Source of the DNA: Polyodon spathula
Lineage: Eukaryota > Chordata > Actinopteri > Acipenseriformes > Polyodontidae
NCBI RefSeq assembly: GCF_017654505.1
Contig: NC_054538.1
Location: 49,250,989-49,314,988, forward strand
DNA: 64,000 nucleotides
Direction of reading: 5' to 3'
The notes beneath the pieces were generated by a model. It saw only the letters and a list, made by a program, of their open reading frames with translations, had not been told where the DNA came from and did not search any database. A program made the translations under genes and the position numbers. Below are positions 56,335-64,000 of the stretch, piece by piece; the first letter of the stretch is position 1; each line of letters begins with the position of its first letter.

Positions 56335-58385
56335 TCACAAGGATTTCTCCCTGCAATATGCAACAATCGACCATATCCTCACTCAAAATTGCTGGGAAAA
56401 ACGCATGGCTTGCTAAAGCCGATATATTAAATGCATTTAAAATCATGCCCTTTGATCCTGCGCTCTGGAACCTCTTCGGAGTACAGTGGCAATCCAAATT
56501 TTACTTTTCTGTTCGCCTGCAGAAGCAGCCCCGAGATATTCGATACCCTGCCAGAATGCGCTGTGCTGGATCCTCCTTAATAATTAACGCATTCCTTTTC
56601 TGCTGACTCTCCTGGATGATTTTCTTCTCATTGTTTTTGGCCACGATCCCACTGCCCAAAACAAAACAATCCTCAAATCATTATTTTCAAATCTCTCCTT
56701 AGCATCAGAAAAGACCTTGGACACTTCCATATAGTTTCAAGGCATCACCCTGGATTCCTAATCTTTTTTTTCGCCTCGCTTCCTCAGGGAAAAAATAGAT
56801 CATATGATATCTATTATTTCCACTTTTCTGTCTGGTCCCCCTCCTACCAAACAATCTTCTGTCTCTCCTAGGGCATTTAAACTACACAATGAGGATAATT
56901 CCTCAAGGAAGAGCTTTGATCTTCCAATTTCTTTTCCTGATCTCTTCTGTTGCTTCCCTTTATTTCATACTTCTGGATCCATTTTGCAAGGAGGAACTCT
57001 GCCTGTGGGAGCTCCTACTAAAAGGATGGAATGGCATTACATTATTTTGTGATGACTGTCTCTAGCCGCCTGAAGACATTCAACTGTTCACAGATGCAGA
57101 TCCCTCTCTCAGCTTTGGAGGATACTACAAGGGAAAATGGTTTTCTGCTCCATGGCCTGAAGAATTCAACACCATTCCTATAACCGATCAGCTACACTCC
57201 TTTGGGGGTCTTCCTGGGCCCAAATATCCATTCTTATCCACTCAGATAATTCAGCTACAGTACAAATCATTAACAAAGATATTCAGAGCATTAGCTCCCG
57301 AAGCCAACCTCCTGCCAGCTCAGGTTCCTCCCTTTTCAGTCCAGACATTCCCGTGAGCCACCCGCTGCATTCCCTGGTTCTGCAGACTCAAGAAACAATT
57401 CTTCTCAGCATCGCTCTCTGCTCACTGCAAATGTACTGGCCATCCTGGAATTGCTTTGAAAATGTCCACATTGCATTCAACATTCCCTTCCCTTCATTTT
57501 CAATGCCCATAGTATCATTCTATATTATGTCCCTTAAGAATAGAGCTATAAGAGTTTCCTCCATCAAAGTTTCAATTTCTGACATCCAGTTTATCCACAA
57601 ACTCATTTTCAGTGCACCCTCTATACTCATCAAGTCACAAATTTCATTAATCCTGAAAAGGGCTTTAATGATCAGAATCTTCTTCTCCCCCTGCTCACCT
57701 ACTTATCACCATCTATGTACTCACCATCAATGCATCTCATTCATCCGCTCCAGCTACTCCTTCCAGTTTTTAGATAAAACCTTAGAAGCCCTTTTTCTCC
57801 TTGCCTTTTTTGGGTTCCTAAAGGTGCTCAGAGCTTACATCGCACTCAAATAAATTCAACCCTGTATGTCTGACCTAGCAATCACCTCATCTGATACCTT
57901 TTCCTTCCTGCTCAAAAGAAGTAAAAGTTACCAGGAAGGAAAGGGTTCCTAAATCTATTTGTTTAAATTAAATTCCCATATTATCCCATACAACACTCTT
58001 CTCTCTTATCTCCAACTCTGCCTGTCTCAGGGTCAGATCCTCTTTTTATTAATGAAAACTGACACTGGTTCTTCTTTCACCTTTGCCAGATTCTTTCGAG
58101 GTCAAGATTCACAGCTGAGCAGTTCTCCGGTCATTCCTTCAGAATCGGAGCAGCTTCTTCAGCTTCTGTCCACGGAGTTACAGACTCTCTTATGGTTAGG
58201 TTGTTGGTCCTCCAGTGCTTCCTAAGTTTACATGAGAACAAATATTACAGATCCTAAAAATGCTTTTACAAAAAATGTCCTCTGAAGCATTAATAGCCTG
58301 CCCGGAGGAAGGGCAATCGAATCAGCCATGGATTCCCAGAGGTTTATTTCCCAAAAATGGGTTTTGCTTTCCTCTCCTGTGTGCT
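56335..58385 (+). pseudogene. Copy C: RT, RNase H and tyrosine recombinase
   Basis: Resumes after the LINE with DFSLQYATIDH, then CRSSPEIFDTLPECAVL and IPFLLTLLDDFLLIVFGHDP, which holds the catalytic LLDD (about 56600). RNase H text is LFTDADPSLSFGGYYKGKWF and LIHSDNSATVQIINKDI (57075-57290). The recombinase part has FQFLDKTLEALFLLAFFGFL (about 57755-57820), KLNSHIIPYNTLL and FARFFRGQDSQLSS, a decayed HSFRIGAASSAS (58130s) and a lost Tyr region. Frames shift at least eight times. Unlike copy B, the RT motif here is intact. The 3' side ends near 58385. Confidence 0.8.
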
Positions 58386-58394
58386 GATGATCAT

Positions 58395-58560
58395 TTAACA
58401 CCAGAAGGACCGGAGATATACTCATACCTAGAAGCTCCGCAGCAGTCTTTCTGACGACTGTATTCAAAATGCTGTAAATAGTATAATGAAAGGAGAAACA
58501 TAGCTGTACTTTTTTTTTTTTTAATTGAGTACATTACATTAATATTTAAACAATCATAGC
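58395..58560. mobile_element. piggyBac-like terminal fragment
   Basis: TTAACACCAGAAGGACCGGA at 58395 with ATATACTCATACCTAGAAGC matches the ends at 16393 and, less closely, 6237 (TTAACGCTAGAACGACCGCG, TACGCATACCTAGAAC). The other terminus is not found. Confidence 0.6.
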
Positions 58561-58564
58561 ATAT

Positions 58565-59697
58565 TGTAACAGGGCAGTACGAAAGCCCTGCTGTTTAAAT
58601 GCGTTTATTTTTAGAACGGGGTCTCCCCCTCCGCCCCTGTGTCTGTTATTTTGTGTTTGTATTTTGCTTTATTTATTGCATTTATATATGATGTCGAAGC
58701 ACTGTGTGTTTTGTTTTTGTTTAAATATGAAACCGAGGTAACTTGTAGCTGTCGGCTAGTGCGTTGTTAAACTATCCGGCAGTCACACACAATTAATTAA
58801 CTCGTGCAGATTATGGGGTAATAGAATAATTACCAGACTCAGCGGTGGGAAAATTACTCTTTGCTTTCTGTTTACTTTATGTTTAAGGTGTCAATATGGT
58901 AAGTAGAAAAAGAGTTAAAGTAATATGTGTTCTGCTTTTATAAGTATTAAAAATTCTATATAGGAATAAAAGGATGTGTTTTTGGTTTCAGCAGACAAGA
59001 CTTGTGGGGAGCTAAAGGACCAACTTCCCATAGCAAGTGACTTAACAAATCAGTCCCCAGTAGAAGAAGAACAGGACACAAGATAAACCACAAGTCTTGT
59101 CTGGCTATCTGCAGAGGTTGAACAAAATTTTTGCATACAATTAACTAGCTGATATGTAACAAAAGTCATGTACACTCAGAACAACTGCCTATATGAGGGG
59201 AAGATAGAAATAGAAGATTAGAGCTTCTTTGAGATTGCTTGCAGAGCCTGTGTTGCTCTTTTGAAGCTCCAGTTTGCAAACTTAATAAAAGCTTTTGTTT
59301 TACTCCCCTTTGTCTGTTCTACAGAATCTCTGATATAGGGTCTGGAAATGAAACTTCCACCACAGCTCCTCAGTCATGGTATATAAACCTGCGACGCTCT
59401 CAGTTCCAGGTGGGTGTTCAGCAGTGGAGAATGGGAGAGCGCGAGGAGAGAGAAAAATAAAATAAACGTAGGATCAGTGAAGGAGATTGCCCAGCCTGAC
59501 CAGTTTATTTGTGTTCAAGATCTGCTTTTGTTAATCTTTTATTTGTGCTCTGTGATTAAGTTTTTATTTTTATTAAAACCTTTTATTTATTTTTGTTCTT
59601 TAATAAATGGCGCACCACGCGTCTTTTAGACTGCAGTACTTGCTTGGTTGTTTTTGTTCCTGTATTCCGGCCTGACGTCACCACTCTCTCTCTCTCT
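58565..59697 (+). repeat. LTR, interrupted by a second LTR-like unit
   Basis: TGTAACAGGGCAGTACGAAAGCCCTG opens with a hairpin. The body matches the minus-strand LTR at 60722-61315: AGAACGGGGTCTCCCCCT, AGGTGGGTGTTCAG, GGATCAGTGAAGGAGATTGC and CCTGACGTCACCAC in the same order. Extra sequence of about 480 bp between 58860 and 59340 is absent from the other copy and includes the unit at 59003-59323. Confidence 0.75.
59003..59323 (+). repeat. Short LTR-like insert
   Basis: TGTGGGGAGCTAAAGGACCA to CTGTTCTACA, with AATAAAAGCTTTTG near 59284 and a CTGCCTATATGAGG-type promoter near 59185. TG...CA ends, 321 bp. No target duplication was seen. It lies within the extra segment of the LTR at 58565. Confidence 0.5.
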
Positions 59698-59705
59698 ATA
59701 TAATA

Positions 59706-59707
<2 letters not shown>

Positions 59708-59776
<69 letters not shown>
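59708..59776. repeat. (TA)n microsatellite
   Basis: Pure TA run between two LTRs of opposite orientation. Confidence 0.95.
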
Positions 59777-59779
<3 letters not shown>

Positions 59780-60260
59780 TTACCAAGTTTGGACGACTCA
59801 GGTTCGTTTTGCCCTTTTAAAATACAATACAGCCCAAACACAGCAATGTGGTTTTAAGCGCTGACGTGCTGTTGTTAATAAACAAAGAATCAAAAACAGA
59901 GATAAACAAAACCAATACCTAGCTATACTCAAGCACTAACTACACACAAATGGGCACACTAATCTAATGTCGGACAGCTAGGCTGTTTACCGGCTAACAT
60001 AAAACACGCACAGTTTCACAAATATACAATAAAGGCTTTACACCTTACCTTTGACTATTACAACACACAGTCGGGCTCTTCACACAGCAGCTCCGTGTAG
60101 ACCGACTGCCTTCTTTAAATAGCCCGCACCCGCATCTAATTTACAATTTCCCAGGTGCGGGCGATAACTAACAATAAATAAAATTAAACAATTAACCAAA
60201 ATGTGGATACGCACATCACTTTGGCAGGGAGGATTTTAACTCCCTCCCTGCCTGGTTACA
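59777..60260 (-). repeat. LTR related to the unit at 9837
   Basis: Minus-strand start TGTAACCAGGCAGGGAGGGA (60260) with a strong hairpin, TATTTAAAG near 60117, AGCCTAGCTGTCCGAC near 59965, and an end near ACTTGGTAACTC. The order matches 9837-10385. Confidence 0.75.
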
Positions 60261-60721
60261 CATCCTCCCCCATGTCTTTTTAAGACATCGGCCATACAAC
60301 AGCCACTTCCCTCCACCTTTAAAAGGACCACCCGCTAGTCAATGTGACTGCTCCCGAGGCTTTTAGCTGTAATATAATAATAATAAAATTAATAATAATA
60401 ATAAACTTTATTTTGTATAGCACCCTTAAAAGCAATCATCTCGGAGTGCTTCACAATTATAGTACTGCAATAAATAAACAGATTATGCATAAAAGAAACA
60501 ATCATAAAAACGCCTTCAAAAAAGTAAGTCTTTAAATTAACTTAAAAAACACTCAAAGAAGCAGAGTCCCTGAGTCGCGAGCAGGCAGGACACACAGCAG
60601 TCAGATCAGCAGAGCGGAGGTCGCGAGTGGGAGCGTAAAAAGATAAAAGATCCGGCAGATAAGTCAGAGCTAGCCCATGAAGAGCCTTATATGTCAATAT
60701 GACAGGAAATGGCTGAACGGT

Positions 60722-61316
60722 GACGTCAGGCCAGAAGGAGGAACAAAAACACAGAGGTAAGGTAGTAATGCAGTGAAAAAGAATCAGCATGCCATTTATT
60801 TGAATACAAAAATAAAAGGTTGAACAAAAAAACACTTGCTCACAGAGCACAAAAATAAATAATTAAACAAAACAATCACAAACACAAAAACTCAGGTCAG
60901 GCTGGGCAATCTCCTTCACTGATCCTATACTTTAGTTTTAATTTCTATCCTCTCGCTCTCCCGTTCCTCCTCTGAACACCCACCTTGAAGGGAGAGAGCT
61001 GCAGGTATTTATGCAGGTGACCATCTCCCAATTAGCAACTTAATTAATTTGGGAGATGGCCACCTTCTGCATAAGGTTTTTAATCAATCCTGGCAGAGGA
61101 CGAGTTACTCCCTCGCCTCTGCCAGAACACGTTTCAAAATAAAAACAACAACAAAACTAAATGCACGGCTACACCATCATAAATACAATAACAAAAACAC
61201 ACAGAGTTCGCTGGCGTTTATATATAATAAATAAACAAACACAAAATAACACAGGGGTAGGGGGAGACCCCGTTCTAAAAAAATACTCTACAGGGCTGGT
61301 CGCCCTGTTACAGTCA
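60722..61316 (-). repeat. Solo LTR in the L2-like LINE (first)
   Basis: Minus-strand TGTAACAGGGCGACCAGCCC (61316) begins with the hairpin ACAGGGC...GCCCTGT. CATAAATACC and CAAATAAATGG lie in order, and the end is GGCCTGACGTCACC near 60730. LINE text continues on both sides. Confidence 0.8.
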
Positions 61317-61978
61317 GGAATAACATTTTAAACCTGATAGGCAGCCAGTGCAAGGCCTTCAAAACGGGAGTGAGGTAATCTCTTGAGTGGGACCGAGACA
61401 AAATTCTAGCTGCAGAAATTCTAGTTCATGAAAGCATGAACTAGTTTTACAGCTGCAGGTAGAGAAAGCATGGGACGCTGTCTAGCAATAATGCTAGACT
61501 ACATTTTTTAGCAATAAAAATGCCATGAGACCTTAAAATGTGGCCGAGGGGAAACATATAAATACTAAATAACAGGGAGACAAGAATAGGGCCTTGAGGG
61601 ACACCAGAAATTACTGGCCCAAACTCAGAACTAAACCCACCCAGGGAGATAAATTGTTGACATCCTGTTAGATATGATCTAAACCAGTTAAGGGCAGTGC
61701 CAGAGAGACCAAATAAACTCTCTAATCTATCTAGTAGGATCTTGTGATTTACAATGTCAAATGTTACACTAAGAGGATTAAAATGGATAAAGCACCTCAG
61801 TCAGTAGCAATTAACAGGTCATTAGTGACTCTGACCAGGGCAGTTTCAGTGCTATAAAGATGCTGGAAGCCAGATTGAAACAGTTCAAAAAGATTGTTAG
61901 CAATTAGATGCCGATTTAATTGCCTAGTGACAGCTCGTTCTAGAAGCTTAGCTAGAAAGGGCAAATTTCAAATGGGGC

Positions 61979-62520
61979 TGTGGCGGAGTGTCCCGCCCCT
62001 TTGTTTATTATTGTTTTGATTTATGTGTTAATGCAACGGCGAAAGCTGTCCCATATTATTTGTATTATTATTATTATGTATTGTTTGGCTGGACGAGTGA
62101 GACCCCGTCTGCCAGGTTATGGTTTTTATTTTTAAAAACCTCATGAGGATGCATGACTGATCAGCTACTCATTATTTAACTAGCTGACAGTCACACATCC
62201 TTATTTAATCTCGTGCAGACTATGGCCTATAGAATATAAAAGCCTGCAGCTGTCTGCACGCGAGGTAGAGTGTAAGAGGAGAGACGTAAGTCTATGGAAA
62301 AAAGAAGAGAAACAATTGCTACGTATGCTGGTTTCGCAACCAGCATATCATTTGTTTACTTTCTTTGTTTGTGCCCTTTTGTTTTGTGGTTGTTTAAATC
62401 TTTTGAGTATTATTTAATAAAACGCTGGACACCGTAGCGTCTCGGTTTGCCCCACCATTCCTCACTGTTTGAAGTCTGTGTTTCTGGTCTGACGTCACCA
62501 CTGCAAGCCACCTTTTCACA
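61979..62520 (+). repeat. Solo LTR in the L2-like LINE (second), perfect TSD
   Basis: TGTGGCGGAGTGTCCCGCCC at the start includes a hairpin (GGCGG...CCGCC). AATAAAACG lies near 62418, GGTCTGACGTCACCAC near 62487, and the end is CCTTTTCACA at 62520. Flanking GGGGC at 61974-61978 and 62521-62525 is a perfect 5-bp target duplication. Confidence 0.88.
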
Positions 62521-63010
62521 GGGGCAAAAATTATTAAGATTATCCAAGGCCATATGAGGTTTTTTAGGCACAGGCGTTACTACAGCAGTTTTAAGCAACC
62601 ACAAACAGACCAGAACTCAGGGACTAATTTATAATAATTAACACCAAGGGGCAGAGCAGCTCAAAATAGGACTAAAAAAAGAACAGAGGGGATAGGATCT
62701 AACAGACAACAGGTGGCTTTCATACGAAGGGCCAGGTCTGTAAGAGAATTAAGAGTGAGAGGTGTAAAACAGGCTAGAGAGGACCCCACAAAGCCATACA
62801 GACCGAGAGATTGTGCAGGAGAAGTCTGAAAAGGTACTAATGTGTAGACGGATACTGTCAATGTTAGACTTAAAGAAACTATTGCATAGCTGATGTGAAG
62901 CCGGTAATGTTCGATTTCCATTACATGAGAGTAGATGTTAAACTTCATGCCGATTTGAACGCGGCCCTCTCCAAGATAAGCACCAACTCTAAGACGTAGC
63001 TTTACAGTAA

Positions 63011-63475
63011 ACCAATGTGATCCATCTGCATCTCCATCCATTTGAGTTGCTTTCTATCTGATGATGTAGATATCCTTCTGTCTGGTGTTGATTGCTGATG
63101 TGTAATGCTGGCTCCAGGGATCGGGCAGGGAGAGAGAACAAGTGTCTAGGATTATCTTGATTACACTATGTAACACAATTTTTGTTCCTGGGTAGTAAGT
63201 GTTATTTCCCAATTGCTTATGCCTCAAAAGTATAGAAAATGGCTATTATTCCCCACAAACTTTTCTTTTGTGACCAGGACAGTGATATTTTGAAATTTAC
63301 CTGTTTCCAATGAGAAAACGGGCGAATGTGTCTTTTTGTTCACATAAAGTCAGAAAAAAAAACATCATAGGAATTCAAATTAACATGTATATATACTAAA
63401 GTAATACAAAAATGACTACAAAAGATTTAGAAGCGAGTAGTTTTTCGAGATTTACGATCTGTAAATCACTTTCGC
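63011..63475. other. Interval without recognised features
   Basis: May include decayed 5' LINE sequence at its left. Otherwise nothing is supported. Confidence 0.35.
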
Positions 63476-64000
63476 AAATCTGCCCCCAAGTGTAGTCTCC
63501 CATCATGTTCTCGTTATACTGTCCTTGGTAGCGGCGTTCAAAGTCCAGTATATCCTGGTGGAAGCGCTCGCCTTGCTCCTCCGAGCATGAGCATGATGGA
63601 TATGGACTTTGAGGGACATCCTACAGCCCATTGTGCCGTAGTTCTTCACCAGAGTCTCAACCAGCTCCACATAGTTTTCGGCCTTGTGATTGCCCAGGAA
63701 GCCCAGAACCACTGCGACAAAGCTGTTCCAAGCCGCTTTCTCCTTACTAGTGAGCTTCTTGGGGAATTCATTGCACTCCAGGATCTTCTTTATCTGTGGT
63801 CCGACGAAGACACCGGCTTTGACCTTTGCCTCAGACAGCTTAGGGAAGAAGTCTTGAAGGTACTTGAAGGCTGCCGACTCCTTATCTAGAGCTCTGACAA
63901 ATTGTTTCATAAGGCCCAATTTGATGTGCAGTGGTGGTATCAGCACCTTCCGGGGGTCCACCAGTGGCTCCCCCTTGACATTGTTCCTCCCCACAGAGAA
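63360..64000 (-). pseudogene. Repeated animal protein of unknown function, partial
   Basis: Minus-strand text: DPRKVLIPPLHIKLGLMKQF, FKYLQDFFPKLSEAKVKAGV, FVGPQIKKILECNEFPKKL, AAWNSFVAVVLGFLGNHKAE and GCRMSLKVHIHH. A deletion/frame change near 63590 then moves the match to EEQGERFHQDILDFERRYQG and NENMMGDYTWGQI (to about 63470). I recall closely similar proteins in many copies in animal genomes; the family name and function are unknown to me and a transposon origin is likely. The start lies beyond the window edge. Confidence 0.65.

Larger units (their letters stand above)
60372..63010 (-). mobile_element. L2-like LINE split by two LTRs, RT active site missing
   Basis: Minus-strand order: LALRMKATCCLLDPIPSVLF (62740s), LKTAVVTPVPKKPHMALDNL (62600-62540), then, after an LTR, KLLERAVTRQLNRHLIANNL, VTFDIVNHKILLDRLESLFG, SGTALNWFRSYLTGCQQFIS and GVPQGPILVSLLFSIYMFPL. 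At about 61540 the text passes from the segment before the YADD motif directly into thumb sequence (LKALHWLP). A second LTR follows, then LTYKALHGLALTYLPDLLSF (60720-60640) and a tail with ACAAAATAAAG and ATT repeats near 60430-60372. YADD is absent. The frame has several stops. Confidence 0.88.

Overview
The window looks like non-coding, repeat-dense nuclear DNA of a ray-finned fish. The basis is the mix of elements: Tc1/mariner, L2-like, CR1-like and Tx1/L1-like LINEs, tyrosine-recombinase (DIRS and DIRS/Ngaro-like) retrotransposons, Ty3/gypsy elements with and without env, Helitron, piggyBac-like and hAT remnants, tRNA-headed SINEs, and long (TA)n and (TG)n tracts. The CR1-like LINE at the left edge resembles, from memory, repeats of sturgeon-like fish; that placement is inference. 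No host gene with exons and no structural RNA gene was recognised. Almost every coding stretch is a decayed transposable element.

Layout. 1-5.3 kb: CR1-like LINE end (-), decayed gypsy pol with partial 3' LTR (+), a complete but dead Tc1 element, LINE tail (-). 6.2-8.3 kb: TTAA-bounded piggyBac-like element carrying a second Tc1 copy. 8.7-12.2 kb: gypsy RNase H fragment, an LTR-like unit with a GGGTGA array, and an unknown ~210 bp repeat in inverted pair. 12.5-14.1 kb (-): Helitron helicase C-terminus followed by what reads as a ubiquitin-specific-protease (USP) domain. 15-19.4 kb: duplicated AT-rich/SINE block, gypsy RT (-), and a SINE split by an LTR. 19.4-23.6 kb (+): tyrosine-recombinase retroelement with an LTR inside. 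23.6-24.4 kb (-): second Helitron helicase piece. 25.4-32.2 kb: third Tc1 copy, its right end occupied by an endogenous retrovirus with 5-bp target duplications, two LTRs, gag and env but almost no pol. 35.2-48.9 kb (-): nest of tyrosine-recombinase element, DIRS element and env-bearing Ty3 element. 49-52.7 kb: solo LTR (-) and a Tx1-like LINE with a piggyBac-like MITE. 52.9-58.4 kb (+): tyrosine-recombinase element invaded by an L2-like LINE that is itself invaded by an LTR element. 58.6-63 kb: LTRs and an L2-like LINE (-) split twice by LTRs. 63.4-64 kb (-): fragment of a repeated animal protein of unknown function.

The order of events can partly be read from nesting: Tc1 copy 3, then the retrovirus; DIRS into an older tyrosine-recombinase element, then the env-bearing element into DIRS; L2-like LINEs, then LTR elements. 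Points most worth checking are the Helitron helicase-USP arrangement, the 5'-terminal hairpin kept across several dissimilar LTR families, the dUTPase remnant and serine-tRNA-like primer site of the retrovirus, and the repeated loss of the reverse-transcriptase core in unrelated elements.
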